The position numbers were made by a program, and so were the translations under genes. This document shows, in pieces, positions 13,101 to 28,100 of a stretch of DNA of 64,000 nt. The notes below the pieces were generated by a model. That model was not told the origin of the DNA. It saw only the letters and a list, made by a program, of their open reading frames with translations, and did not search any database. Source of the stretch: Galbula dea (taxonomy: Eukaryota > Chordata > Aves > Piciformes > Galbulidae); assembly GCA_013399015.1 (NCBI GenBank), contig VWZX01010538.1, positions 496,001 to 560,000 of the forward strand. The letters run 5' to 3'. Numbering within the stretch: the first letter of the stretch is position 1; the number at the start of each line of letters is the position of its first letter.

Positions 13101-16100
13101 CATTTCACTCTGATGTTTATATCTTTATGTGTTTCATACTTGTCTGTCTTTGTAGGTGTATGATTCTCATTCTCTGCGAGCAGACTGTCTAATGGGAGAA
13201 TTTAAGGTGGGTATGAAACAACTTCCATATCTTGATTAAATTAAACAAAATGAGAGAAATTTAAGTACTTGTTTTAAATGTTTAAATTTATACTACCTCA
13301 GTGTGGAGCCAGAGAATTATCTTCTTGTGCTGGAGACCATTTGTTTAAAGCACTTAGTAAAGTTTTCCTATTTGAGTAGAAGTTTATTGTTAAAAAGAAT
13401 TGTATATTTCATGTATCAAGTTCTCTAACTTGCATCCAAGAGAAAATAATATTTACCAAAAGGTACATTTTTTTTGTCAAAATGTATCAGAGTAATTATT
13501 TGGTGTGAGGTAGGGTTTTAAGAGGTGATTTTATTAGGTAGCTAATAGGCAGAATGATGATACATATGGTGGCATAAAGCCACACATTCTCAAGTGATGT
13601 GGAAAGGGGTTCCTTTTGTCAGAAATTTGTTAAGTAAAAGAGATAGTGGAAAAGCCTCTTAGTTAAAGTAATTTCTGTGATTCTGATGTTATTAGTGAGA
13701 CTGTTTGTATTTGTGATAATAAATATTGTGATGTAGAAAAGTGACCATTGAATTTATTCCAAAAGCACTATAGGCAAAGAATTTGCATGGCACTGGTAAT
13801 GGCTACTAATATCCCCTATTATAACGTTTCCAATATTAGTGTTGGCTATGTTTTCTGTTTGCTTATTTTGTACTGCATAAATTCACTGTGTCTTTAGACC
13901 AGCTTTTCACAAAAATACACAAGTGTGAAAGAGTGCTTTTTTCTGAATGAAGCAGCTTCTGCCACAGAGCTGACTGCTTTTTCTTCTCAGGGCTTTTTAT
14001 CTGTGTAATTTCTAATGATTCAAACAGTGAATGGTATATTGCTCTGTGGAAGGACTGATGGTTCACTAAGCATGTGACAGCATGTAATTCAACTACTTAC
14101 TGTTCCTGCAGGCACACATTCCAGGAGAAAACCCCAGGGAGAAAGAAAATCAACCTCTCACTTTACTTGCAAGGAGTACTAGTCCCAGTCATCATAAGCA
14201 CACATACATACCTTTGAAATCTGATACTATGAATACAGTTGTGGTGTATGTGCAATCTTGTCCAGATTTGACACAGTAGGGGGAAAAATTGCCCATTATC
14301 TTCATTAAAAAAGGAAGTTACTCATTAAAAAAACAAAACCAAAACCAACAAGCTTCAGTTCTGGAACTGAAGGATGAGAAGCTGAGCAGGAAATAGAAAC
14401 AAAAGAGTTCTAAAAAGCCTGTCTGAACATAAAATAATGGAGGAGCACGGTGAATTGAAGAATCAGAAAACCAGCCCTGTCTTCTTTTACTGATAATGGA
14501 AAAGCTGGGGTTCTAAGGATAAAAGAAAGTAGCTACAGCTGTTAATTCTAATTTTCTTGCCTTTTCTTCTTGGCTACTGTGTCTATTCAAAATCTCTTAT
14601 TTTTCACTGTAAGGCGTTTTCTCTTTCTCCTCCCAAGAATATGCTATGTAACCTTTCTTTTGTTTGTGGCAAGAGAGCAATGTAGTAGTACTCATGAAAA
14701 ACTTGAGGGGAGCTGCCCTAGCATTTTTCTATTTTGTTATTTCTTTAGAGGTAATGCTGTTGGTTTTTATTTCAGATCGACATTGGATATATTTATGATG
14801 AACCTGGTAAGTAACAGTTACTTCAGAGCTTCTTTCCAAGCTTGAAACTTGAAATTGAAACATTTCCTTAAGTTTCTAACGTCAAAGAATAAAGTTAATG
14901 GAAAGTTATTTGAGATTGCTGCTTCAAGTATTAACTCAAAATTCAACAATATGTATCCTTTCAGTGGTTTCAAGGTGAATTACAAGCACCTAAAATTTGG
15001 TTATTAGTTTTGGTGTGAAAAATAATGCAAAAGTATCTGATAATTATGTCCCTGAATTAGTATGCCACAACATTTTAGCACAACTAGATTTTTTGTTTTG
15101 AATGACACTGTTGACACCTGTCTAGGACAGAATAATTTTTAAAAAGAATTATTTTTAAGATAAAGCATGCTTTTGGAAGAGTTGGCTTTGATTTTATGAT
15201 TTCTATCATTTTGTAAAGGCTATTACTGGGGGTGGATGGTGGTGTTTCTTATCTTTTAGGCCATGCAGTCATGAGAAAATGGCTTTTGCTGAGTAATCCT
15301 GAAGATATAAATTCAGAAGCAAAAGGTTATGTGAAAGTCAGCATGTTTGTCCTGGGAACAGGAGATGAGCCACCGGTAAGTTTCATGTAATGTTTTTTCC
15401 CCCCTCCCCACCCTGTGGGTATTTATTCGTGTCCCCCTGACATTTTTCAAATAGTGTTTAAATCACTCTGTGAGGAGTATCTAAAGGTAAAACAAGATTT
15501 ACAAGTTGTTTCAAGGGCATTCAGAACTAAATGGCTAACTCAATCTTTAATTCTTTACATTACTCTCTTTCTTATATACCAGATTCTATGTACCACTGTA
15601 TTTCCCAACAGGTTGAAAAAAGGGAAAGAGATAACGAAAGTGATGATGTTGAGAGCAATCTGTTACTACCTGCTGGAACTGCACTTCGATGGGTCACTTT
15701 CCTTCTAAAAATCTACAGAGCTGAGGACATTCCACAAAGTACATAGCTTTTTACTGTTTGTCCATTGGTGTAATTGACTACAATTGGATATACTTGTGTT
15801 AACTGTTCAGAAACATTCCTTGAATGTAAAACATCTTCAGTATTTTGTATTGTTACTTGAGCCAATAATTCTGTGATGACTTAAGTAGCCCGTTTCAAGT
15901 TGTTTGGTAATGCTCAGTATGTCTGCTTAATTCTTGTAATGGATGTGTTGCCCATTAGATTAGTAATGTTCATCTGTTTCTGAGTAGGCCATGCAGCTTC
16001 TAGTAGTGGGAAAGGGTCATCTTCATTAGCCCTTCTCCAGTTGCAGAAGTTACATGCAAGTAACTAACTTTCAAGTACAGCTGACTTGCAGATAAGCTGT

Positions 16101-19100
16101 ATGTTCTGTGAGTGTCTAGCTCAAGTATACAGTGCATGTGTCTTGTTGGGTCCCAATCTCTGCCAATTTATGAGAGATTATCAGACAGCTAGTTCCCTGT
16201 AGACTTCTTTTCCAAGGCTTTTTAGGTCCTAGTAGATAAGTAGTAACGCTGATGGCCTTCTAAGCCTTCCTCTTTACAGCAGTCCATTCATTCTTCTTCA
16301 TAAATGGTCATAGCTGCAGCTATTTTGCAAGAGGGGGAAAAGACCACAGGATTGCTGAAATCAGTCAGCTGCTGATGTTCTAGTAAAGGCAGACTGTATT
16401 GCCAGGAACCTGCTCCTGTGTGGCCACAGGATATAACTAACTAGGAACTGGCTCTATCTGAGAAACCTGCATGCAGTTTGTGGTCTGTAAATTGAGCACC
16501 ATAAGCTTAAGTGAACGTCCTTGGAGGGCAGAGCAGCTTGTAAGCAATTTGACCTTAATTTGTGCAGTGAGATTTTATTTACATCAACCCTATAGTGCTG
16601 AGATAAATGCTGTTTCTCTCATTATATGCCATATGTTTTCTGATAGAATATAGGTGGCTTTTTGTCCCTTCTTAGCATAATTTCTCACCTATATCTGTGA
16701 CAACAAATTACAATATCTATAGGTACATGCATGGTTTTAAAATACAAATATGCCTTGAAATTCAGGAGCACATCAACAATCCTTATGATGTTTCAAAAAG
16801 TTATATTCTTGAAATTGCTTCTAAGTGTAAATCCTCAAGTTTTACCAGCAGCACTGTTGAGAATTTTGTTACCAGATTTGACTTTACCCTGCCTAGATCT
16901 GTAAGCTGGTTGATTTTGGTGGGATTGCTGTGAGCAATTTATTACTCAGTCTGAATAGATAAATAAATAATAATAAAGCATAAACCTCAATTTCTTCTTT
17001 GATGCCTCTCCAGTGGATGATGCCTTTTCACAGACTGTCAAGGAAATATTTGGAGGAGAAGCAGACAAGAAAAACCTAGTAGATCCATTCGTAGAAGTTT
17101 CTTTTGCTGGGAAAAAGGTATTTTAGTAAATATCTGAATGTTTGTATACTAATAGTAATCCTGAGAAAAAAATTTCATTTGCCAATATAAATGTTTATTT
17201 TTACTGAAATTACAGAAATATAAAAGCATTAGCCCTAAATTTCACTTCATAAAATGAGGACAAACTAGAAGGTACATTAAAATGGATGTAAAGCTGATGA
17301 CTAACAAAAAGAATGTATGACTAAATGCTAGGAGCTGATGCATGCCAGATTGCTTGCCTACCCCTTGTTCCTCATTGCTTTTTGTACCTGTTGGTACAAA
17401 TCTTTGTGGACAGGTTAACAGCATTTGTTTATTTTATTATTAATGTGCTCCTTAGAATACCAAATTTGAGCTGAAGCACAATTGCACAACCTATATTCAT
17501 TTCTAGTCAATCTTTTTTTCTTTTTTTTTAAAGAAGAAAAATGTCAGTCCTTTATTATGTTATACAGTCAGGTTGCCAGGACTGGTAATGTAGAGGATCT
17601 TCAGCAGACAGGACTAGCAAATAATATAGGCTCTCCCATAGAATATGTTCTTCATCTACTCTAAAATCTGCATAAAGCAAGTCAGAATCATGTAATTCCT
17701 TTGTCTCGTTTCTCTGCTGTGGTAAAAGAGAGCAGTACTAGTGTGAAAGTATATGAAATTGTAGCTACTGGAAATACCAAGCTTTCTTCCTGAAGGAGGA
17801 CTCCTGTCTCAGGTTTAAATGCTTCAAAATTTTGGTTTTTACCTCCAATAGTCATTAATGTCACATATGCAGATCAGTTTAACAGTATTTACCAATTGAA
17901 AGCCAATGTCTCATTACAGCATAAACTACTCAGGATTCATCATTAACTACTACCCCTATTCTTACCAAGCAGAATATGATTTATCCTACATCATAGCTAC
18001 TATATGCCTTTTTGTCTGTTTTATCTTTGATATGCTGGTTTCATTTTTTGCAGGTTTGCACAAATATAATTGAGAAAAATGCTAATCCAGAGTGGAATCA
18101 AATTATTTATCTTCAAATCAAGGTCAGTTTGCGGTTTTTTTTTTCATGTTTCTGTAGAAAACAGCCATCCTTTTGGAACTTAGGGCATTAACATTACAGA
18201 GGTGAAATAAGTAATGGTTTACTTTATTTGCCTTTTTTTCAGTTTCCCTCGATGTGTGAGAAAATAAAACTTGCAGTTGTTGACTGGTGAGTTAGGACAT
18301 TTTGTCAAAGTACTAGCAAGATAAATTGTATTAAGTGAAGAAAAGTCTAGTTCTATTGATGTCAGGTATGAGAGTATTTAAGCAAGTGTTTAAGTATCTT
18401 TATGGTTTCTTTACAAGAGATCTGATTAGTGTAACATGGAGTATTGTTAATTTTGTGCAGTGAGCACTGAGCACTATCACTGTTCAGGTGATAGTGTAAA
18501 AGTCAGATGACTTCTTCATGGTACAGCTCACTTTTGTAACTAGCCGTTACCATCCGTGTTAGTAATATGAAAGCATTCTAGTTGATATAAAACATCTCTA
18601 CACCATCTTGGAGTTCATGTCATCACTAGCTTGCTTCTGTGTAGGATGACCTGCATTATACTTAAATAAAATCAATCTTTTTTTTTCTTTTTGTAGGGAT
18701 CGTCTTACAAAAAATGATGTAGTAGGAACAACATATTTAAGTCTCTCAAGAATTGCTTCTTCTGGAGGAGAAGTTGAAGGTAAATGATTGAGCAGTATGT
18801 AACATACTGTCCTATCTTCTCTTGTGTTATGAGGAATAGAAAAGATCAGTGCTCTAAGAAAGTGTATTTTCCTACAACTCCTTAATTCTGTGGCAAAAAG
18901 ACTAAGTTTCTGGAGTTTTCAAAACAATGCTCCTAGAAAACATTTTAATTTTTAAACCACATCATCATGGAACTAGCAGTAACTAATTAAAAAATCAGTG
19001 TTCTGTTATATATGTAAAGTTAATGAATTCATTAAATTTGTCAGTACTTTAACAAATTCAGAAATCTATGTGATATCACAATCTATCATGAGTAAGATAC

Positions 19101-22100
19101 GCCAATTTACTGAAATACTTAATAAGACATTTAGAATAAAAACAATCCAGAGTCACTGTTTCAGAACCACTATGTCATTGGGCACTAGTAGACAAGACTT
19201 CTTTTACCACCTTATAAGCGTGTCTGTTTATTCTCTGGAAAGAAAACCTAAAAGCTGGGGAATGTTCTTGAGTAGTTATCCTGCTCATTTCCTGTACTAC
19301 TAGGCTGCTTTCAGATCCTAAGGGAACTTGGATCAGTCTCTGGTCTCATCAGTAGCCCACTAGAAACAGGCACTGCATCTCATTGCATGAGTGCTCCAAA
19401 TTGCTATTTAGTAACCCTTAATTTAGTACCTTTAATGAATGAAGAGTGTAATGGCAACACCATGATCACAGACAGTTAATTTACATGCTTTAATCAGGTG
19501 ACTGGATATATAATTTCATAAAAACTAAAATCCAAAACTGATTAACTGCAAGAAAGCAAATTTAGTTAGGCAGAATATTAAGTTCACAGAATCACAAGTT
19601 CCTAGCATACTGTCCCCATTGGATGATACCTTTGTAATAAAAGTCTTCTTTACAATATTATAAGAAGCATCTTTCCTGTCAAGATTTTGGGATTTGTTTT
19701 TAAAATCCTATTACATTTATGCTCTAATATAATATTGTGATTATTTATTGTTTCTTTGTCATCTATATCTTTAATCTCCTTTTTATGGCAAGATATTTCA
19801 TGCAGTTGAGCCAGCTCCATAACAGGGATTCTGTCTTAATTTGCCATAAAAAGTTACATCTGTTTAATGAACATATTATAGCATATTAGTTGTACATACA
19901 GAATTCTAAGGTTCATGACTAAACAGATTTAACATTTACTTCTCTGACTATCTACACTAGGTTGAAGGACACTGACTCAAAATCATTTCCAGTATTGCAC
20001 AATAAGAACCCTAAATTACTACTTTTTTTCTATTGTGTTTCTGAGTTCTATATGATAAGTACTTGTTTGAGACAGACCAGCTTGTCCTTAAGTTGGTAGC
20101 TATGTCAGGAGTTTAAAAACAAAAAAGTGGCTCAAACCCTGTAGTAACTTGAGCCAAGTTTTTATATTATTAGATGGAGTTGTATTTTCAGTCATGTAAC
20201 TTCAATCACATAACCCAGTTCTCTTAAAAGTACTGCTGTTGAAGTAAGACTTTATGCAAACATTATTTTCGTATATCCCACACACAACCAGAAGCAACAG
20301 AAAGGGTTACAGAAAAAGGCAACGGGAAACAAAGACAGAAGGGTTGGGTTGCTGGGGAAAATTAAGCTCAGGAGATGCACTTACCATACCCACATAAGAG
20401 TGTAACTTGAAGTGCTGCTGAATCACAGCTCATTTGTACTTCAAACCTGGGCACTTAGTAACTTAACATCTTACTTGAACTCTCTCTCTACTAAGGTGCT
20501 GACATTGGAATAGGTATTTCCATGTAAAATCAAAGATTATTTTCCCTTGAGGTCAGTGCCATGTCTGAAGTCTGTCTGGCTTTTAAAGGTTTGGAAAACA
20601 GAACTTAGTCTACAGTCTTCAGTAAATGAAGATATCCTACTGGGCCTTGAAACATAGTGGTTTTCTTAAATGCTCTTAATGTTCTTTTAAAATAATTTTT
20701 AAAACAAAATTTTATTTTGTGGGGAGCAGTATTTTGTCAGCTGCGTGCTTTTTTGTTTGGTTGTTTTTTTGGTGTTGGTTGGTTGGGTTTTTGTTTTGTC
20801 CTTCCTCTCTTTGGAATTTGTACAGGAAGACTAGTATCTTCATATTTTAATCAGGAAGCAAAATTTTAGCCCACATGAAATTTATCTTCTTTGACTTTAT
20901 TTTAAAAGTAGATTGCTTTGTCATGTGTTTGGTTTCAAAATGCTATTGTCACTTGTCATGTAACTTATTCTCTTTTCATAATATAGAATTTTCATCTTCG
21001 GGAACTGGGGCTTCATCATATGAAGGTTTATATCTTTGTCTGTTGCTGATTTTGCTTTCCATTGCCCAAACTGAGAAGTACTGCCCAAGAAAACCCATCA
21101 CCTTAAATAATATTTTTAAATAATTACATGTCTAAAAGATGTCAACATTATGATTAAAGAATATCAAACATAACTAACTGTATAAAACAGTTTTGGCACT
21201 GGAACTGGTTTGAAGATATTTCTGTTTGGCTGGTGCTTCAAGCTGCGTTTTAGAGTTGAGCATGCAGTTGCTTCAATTATAAAGCGCTTAGTCTAACAAT
21301 CGCTTGCAATTTTTAACTTAGCTATGAGATTTCAACTATATTTGCAGCTGTGTAACACTACCTAAAATAATTAGTGGCTATTTTGCTTATGCTTAGCTAG
21401 TTATATAAATAAAGTCTGAACAATGAAATCTGAATCTGTTAAAACCTGGAAGTGGCTTTTTACATAACTCTCTGACATCCAGATTTGAAAGACTGTGGTA
21501 ATTATTTATAAAGTGAGAAATAAATGCAATTGGAGTGCAGTTGAAAGGTAACAAACATCATTCACACAAATACTTAATTTACTATCTTTCTTAATAAAGT
21601 AATACTAAGATAACGGCTGAAATAATTTTTGGGAATCACTTTCCCAAAAGTGTGATATGTGGTCATCAGACTTCTAAGTGTAAACAATTTAATTTGAAAT
21701 ATAAACAAATACTAAAAAATATTCTTTCTATTCCAGAAAAGGGAGGACTTTTTGTTTCGGTTTGGTTTTGGTTTTAAGTTTACACTGTTTACTTTATTAG
21801 CCTAAGTAATGAATGTATTAATTCCACACCAATCTATACTTTAAATCTAGTCCTGTTGAGGTGTGATGTTAGCAGTTCAGGGTTAGAATTTTTTAAAAAC
21901 TGGACAGCATTCCAATGAGAGTCTGAATTCTTTCTCATTCAGATTTTGATCTGTTTCTAATTCTGATGTAAGGATGTGGAAGTATCCAAATGCAAAACAG
22001 AGAACTGCAAAACTTTATTTTATAGTTTGTGGATTTTATGTGACCCTGTGTTTAGAGGAAATTACATCAAGACATCACATTCGCTTTTATTATCCATTTG

Positions 22101-25100
22101 TGTCACCCGGTGGTTACAAAGTCATACAAGGTGTAACTCTTTATTTTCACTTTTTCTCTCAGCCATCCTTTCTTGTGATAAGTGCATCTGTCCTTGTGCT
22201 GTAGATCACTCCAAGGGATAACTGTCACAAATTTCAAATCCCGTTCTCCTCTTTTTTATGCCAGAAACATTTGTCCAAAGACAAAAGCTAGGATACAAGA
22301 AGGGAAAGAATATAGAATCTTTTCTGATCACTCAAAACTATGCAGTATTTTTCTACATGTGTGTTGCTTACTTTTTTCTAATTCTCTTTGCACAACCTAC
22401 CAAATTTATAAATCAGTAGCTTTGGCATGTGTTTGATTGCTACTGAAAGAACAATTAACTCTCTGAAGTGCAGATTTTTTTTCCCCACCGAGGTTATCAC
22501 ATTGGAAAATTTTAATCTGTGAGTCATGGAATAAGAATAGGATACAAATTAGACTTTATTGTCACCAAAATTAACTGAAAATTAGCTTTCAGTCTTGTAT
22601 GAATTTTAGCTTACTGAAAAGAGAGTTTGTGAAAAACAATGCACTGCATCAGTTACAATTAGAGTTTGCAGTAGTCTGTGTTATACCCTGAAATATAACT
22701 ACAGAAAAACTATACTGAAAATTAGAGCAGTAGGATTAACTGTGCTAAACAGTACGTTGGGCTTTTTTTCCTGCAACAGTATGCATCTTTTCTGTGGCTG
22801 TTTAGCCAGAACAGTGGCCTGTGTATTTAAATGATTGCCAAAGTTGTTCTACTCGGTTTCATTGATTTCTAGAAAGTATTTTCTGTTAACATAAGAGTGT
22901 ATTATTTTTTCACATAAATGAAAACTTGATACTTGGAGTGTGGCAGAAGTTCTGTTTATTCTGTGGGAGTTTAACTGAATGAAGTAGCATCTAGTAAGTA
23001 TTGTCCAACGAAGGAGGAGGTTAGGAACAAGTTCAGTCACTGCTATCACAGAATCACAGAATCATTACAGTTGGAAAGGACCCTCAAGATCATCTAGTCC
23101 AACTGATAGCCCTACACTACTCTTATCCCTAAATCATCCCCTGAAGAACCACATCAATCCTCTTCTTAAAAACTTCCAGGGATGGTGACTCCACCACCTC
23201 CCTGGGCAGCCTATTCCAATATCTCACCACTCTTTCAGTAAAGAAATTCTTCCTAATATCTAATCTAAACCTACCCTGGCACAACTTAAGCCCATTCCCT
23301 CTAGTCTTGTCACTAGTCACAAAGGAGAAGAGNNNNNNNNNNNNNNNNNNNNNNNNNNNNNNNNNNNNNNNNNNNNNNNNNNNNNNNNNNNNNNNNNNNN
23401 NNNNNNNNNNNNNNNNNNNNNNNNNNNGACCAAAATGCAGGACTCTACATTTAGCCTTATTAAAACCCATCCCATTGGCCTCTGCCCATCTATCCAGCCT
23501 GTCTAGGTCCCTCTGCAGAGCCTGCCTACCCTCAAGCAGATCGACACTCCCACCCAGCTTAGTGTCATCTGCAAACTTACTAAGGGTGCACTCTATCCCC
23601 TCATCCAAGTCATCAATAAAGATGTTGAACAGGAGAAGCCCCAGCACTGACCCCGGAGGGACACCGCTCGTGACCGGCCGCCAACCAGACTTGACTCCAT
23701 TGAGCACAACCCTCTGGACTCGGCCATTCAACCAATTTTTTACCCAGCCAAGCGTGTGTGTACCCAGAGAATAAAGTGCTCTTACTTTACTAATAACTAA
23801 TACCTAACTAATATCTAACATTTGTTCTACTGGGTTTGATAGTAGTGCTAATTATTTTTCTGACTCTGAATGATGATTAACAAAGATAAAATGGTAATGT
23901 TTTCTTTTAGTAAACACTGGAGAAAGTGAAGTTGGCTTCTTACCAACATTTGGGCCTTGTTACCTAAACTTTTATGGAAGTCCAAGAGAATACACTGGAT
24001 TTCCAGACCCATATGATGAATTAAACTTTGGAAAGGTCAGTTTCTTTATTAATAGTTTTTAATAAAAGAATTAACCCAAACTGTTTTTAAACAATGAATG
24101 AGTTCATTTTAATGTGTTAGTTTTTTTCTTTCATATTAGACTCCTTTGGTATTTCTTTTAGAAAAATATTTTATATTTATGATTAATAAGGAGGTATGAT
24201 AGTATTTTCCACTTATCTGTTTCCATTTTAAAGGTGTTTTTGAAAGAGAAGCAGTGCTTTTTATTACTTTAATGATTTTTAAAATGTTTTTGTTGATTTT
24301 CACTATTTGCATCTCTGCATGCATTTGTCTTTATTTCCTTGTTTTCATAAATATGTATTTTTCACCTCTAGTATTAATTAAAGCCAACTGCTTTTTTATC
24401 ATTTGTTCAAATATGTACCTCTATGCCTCTGCAGAATTTTTGAGAACACTCCAAAGAAGCCAGAATCATGTGCATCTAAAGAAAGAGTATGCTACTTTTG
24501 GAGAAATATATAAAATTCGATTCACTATGTGACTCTGTTACAGGGAGAAGGTGTTGCTTATAGAGGGAGAATTCTGGTTGAGCTGTCTACAATATTTGAA
24601 AGCAAACCTGTTAATAAAAAGTTAGAGACGATTCCTAATGATGACTTACTGGTTGTTGAGGTAAATACTTGTTTTATGGTTAGTGTTGGTAATGGAGATG
24701 TGCCCTGGCTATTTATTTTGGGATCTAAGTTACTAAAACTGAAAAATTTGAGTTAAATCTCAGAATTAGGAAGGTGGTTATCCATGATATGGCAAGAAAA
24801 ATGTCACACCATTGGAGCATGAAAAGTTAATTTGAAACATTTTTAATATTCTCAAATACAGTAATGTATTACACACATGTATCTTTTTGGGTGTTTCTCA
24901 GAAAGTAGCAAAAATATTAAAATTATTGTTTTCATTAAGAAAATGCTCTTGTTTTCTGTAATTGTGGATCCTGTTTGAAATGCAACTAAAAAGGTTCTTT
25001 TTTGTAGAAATACCAGCGCAGACGAAAGTTCTGCTTGGCTGCTGTGTTTCATTCTGCTACCATGCTGCAAGACACTGGTGAGCCTATCCAGTTTGAAGTT

Positions 25101-28100
25101 AGCATTGGTAACTATGGCAACAAGTTTGATACCACCTGTAAACCTTTGGCATCAACAACTCAGTATAGTCGTGCTGTTTTTGATGGTAAGGATGCTCCTA
25201 GTATGGGATAAAATAATGTAAAATTCTCTTTTTGACATACTGTGTTGTAGCTTTACTATGGCAGCCCTAACTGCAATAAAAACTTACTGAAAATGTAACA
25301 GAACATGTGGCTCTTCACAGCATTTGAGATAAAGTTACATTTGTGGACTACATGCTGCAGAGCCTACTGAGGTTATTACAGAAACTTTCACAGAATTCAG
25401 TGAATTCTTCTGACCATGTACTAAATATGCACAGGAAAACTGGCAGGAAAAAAAATCACATTATTTTAAGATGTCTAAAATCTCAGGATTAAATAAGAAA
25501 AATACCCTTTCAACATTCTGATTTAGAATAAAATAAAAACTTGTTTTTAAAGTAGGTGTCTGGCGGCCTAGAAGAAAATAACCTAGCTAGATCACAACAA
25601 AATATATTTTGGCACTAACTTTCTTTTGTTAACTCAAACAGTAGCTGTTCTTTTTTTTTCCCTGTGTATTAAATGAAGCACTCAGGTTTATTCTGGAAAA
25701 AAAAATTATTCCGAAGAATACAAATCCTGTGATAAGTTTAGATGAGCTTATATGTTCTTACTGGATTGTAGTACAGAAATTAAATAAATGTAGCAACTTG
25801 TGCAGTGTACAGTATGTATTCCTGCCACAAATTCTAACTCTAACATACAAATATTTCAAACCAGGTAATTATTATTACTTCTTGCCATGGGCAAACACAA
25901 AACCGGTTGTAACGCTGACTTCCTTTTGGGAGGACATAAGTCATAGATTAGACCCTGTGAATGTAATCCTGAACATGGCTGAAAGACTGGTAAGACACTT
26001 AAGATCTTTCTTTTGCTGATATTAATTTCATTTTTACTTTTTTTCATTTAGAAGTGTAATCAAGAAGTGACATTTTTTGAAAATTATGGAACAATTTTCT
26101 GGCACTTTTCCCTCTTTTTTTTCCTATTAAAAATTAAACATACCTCAGTGTAACAAATGGCACTGCTAATCATAGGTCTGTATTCTGGCAAGGCCTAACA
26201 TATTCCTGCTTAAATATGGAGAGAATTCCTGCAGGAAGGAAGAGTCCTCATTGTTGACTAGGAGCATGTCCATAGAACCCTTTATTTGCTTTGGAAGTTA
26301 GGTGCAATATCACGTATTGCTAAATACAATGAGAAAGAACATAGGAATAGTCCTCTTAAATATGAATCATGTTTGAACATCTGAGTCTTTTTCATTTGGG
26401 CTTTATACATACAAATAAATAAGATTCAAGTCTTGAAGCACATATTGACCATAAACAACAATGGAAGTTTATAAGTGCAAATCCTTTTCTTTTAAATTCC
26501 TCAGCAATCCAACTTAGCCACCTTAAAATCAGGAATGCAGGCTAAAATTTCTGAAAACCGATTAGCTGAGGTGTGGCTGAAACTGATTGATGAACTTACA
26601 GAAGATATAAGGTAAGACTACCTTTTTATCTCTTACGTTATCGTTCTAGGCCTGCTCAGAATCTTTGCTATTGCCTTTACTAAGTCAGAAAACAAATTCT
26701 AAGGACTGTAAAACTGATTACCCTATGAACTGACCCAAGAACTGGAATTCCAAAAGTCTCTGAAAGTAGTAAATCAGCATGAGTATGGCCTATGAAGTCA
26801 TCAGTCTAGTTTTGTAATTCTCCCTAATCCTATTTACTGAGAGTAATAAACCAGCATCTCTTGAAAAAAAAATCTAAGGCAGGACTGTTCTGAAAATGTG
26901 AAATTGTGAATCTCTGCTGCCTGTCTGCCATCTTGCCTTCTTTAGAATTCCTCATGTACATTTGCTAACTCATACTGTTTCTGAAACTGAAGGAAGGAGA
27001 AACCATGATTTAGTTGTAAACCCGCAATGAAAAAAAAATAGAAGCTATTTAAAGCTTAAGGGCCATAAAGATATTTTTGACCAAACCTTCAATCAACATG
27101 TCTGTGTGTATGGCAGCGTTCAAAGGTAATTGGAGTCAGCACTTTGGGTTTTGAAGGAGAGTAAATTCTAAATGGAGAGGAAGGAATTGTATGAGAAAGA
27201 GACATTAATAGAAGGGGATATTGAGGTGAGGAGCAACACTTGAAAAACATTAAGTTGGTGATGAAACAGCACAGGAAAAGAAAAGGGAAAATGAGAGAAT
27301 ATTTACTGTCCATTAGAGGAAATAACAGAAAGCATGAAATGGCAGAAAAAAATAATCAAGCTGTAGAACTGATATAAAAGTGAATAGAAGGAAATGGAAA
27401 CAGTGGAATCAGTATATCCTAGCAAAGGATTATATGCTAGAAAGTTTATGTCAAAATATAAACTAGTAACTTCATAGAATACATGCTTGATGTGAAAGAA
27501 AGCAGAAAGAAAGCAGAAAGAACTAGAATACTTCGGGAAAGCAAAATGGGAAGGGCAAACTATTGTCACATGGAGCCACCTAGTGAATGTAGGAACTTCT
27601 GGTTTTATATCAGTTATATCAATCCAGCCTCCTGATGCACATCTGCACTATTATTAATTCAGTGCATTTTTAAATTAAAAAAATATATAAATAATTTTTT
27701 TAATAACAATTATGGTGCAGTAGCACCCAGATATATCAATCAGATGAGCCTCCTGTTGTTCATAGGATACAATACTGTTTGATTTTCAGCAAACTCATGA
27801 AATCTCTGTCAAAGACAATTCCCTCTGTTGAATCTATGGAACAATTTTCCTTGCCATGCTAAAGTTTAAGTGAGTTGGGTGTCTCAGAGAATTTTCAGTG
27901 TACTATTTAAACATAAAATGAGGTGACTTTCTAGAATTTCTGGTCTGGTACATTTGGTTCATGTGTAAGTACTTGCACCCAGCACAGCTAGTGCTCGCAT
28001 TCAGGTTAGTAGAACTAACTAGAGTGGAAGACACAATACTTGCTGTTAAGGTTTTGCAGAATCAAAGCCCTTAGAAGTACATAGCTTGTCATTAAAAGCA

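Larger units (their letters stand above)
21026..23910. other. MYOF intron 17 (contains CR1 and assembly gap)
   Basis: About 2.9 kb. The 3' third carries an antisense CR1 with an internal N run; the rest is AT-rich sequence without recognisable features. Confidence 0.8.

Noticed and set aside
19586..19606. CACAGAATCACA motif resembling a reversed CR1 end
   Set aside because: Only about a dozen bases match and the rest of the tail consensus is absent.
23307..23774. Plus-strand ORF across the CR1 and N run
   Set aside because: It is the reverse shadow of the CR1 ORF2 on the minus strand and is filled with unknown residues.
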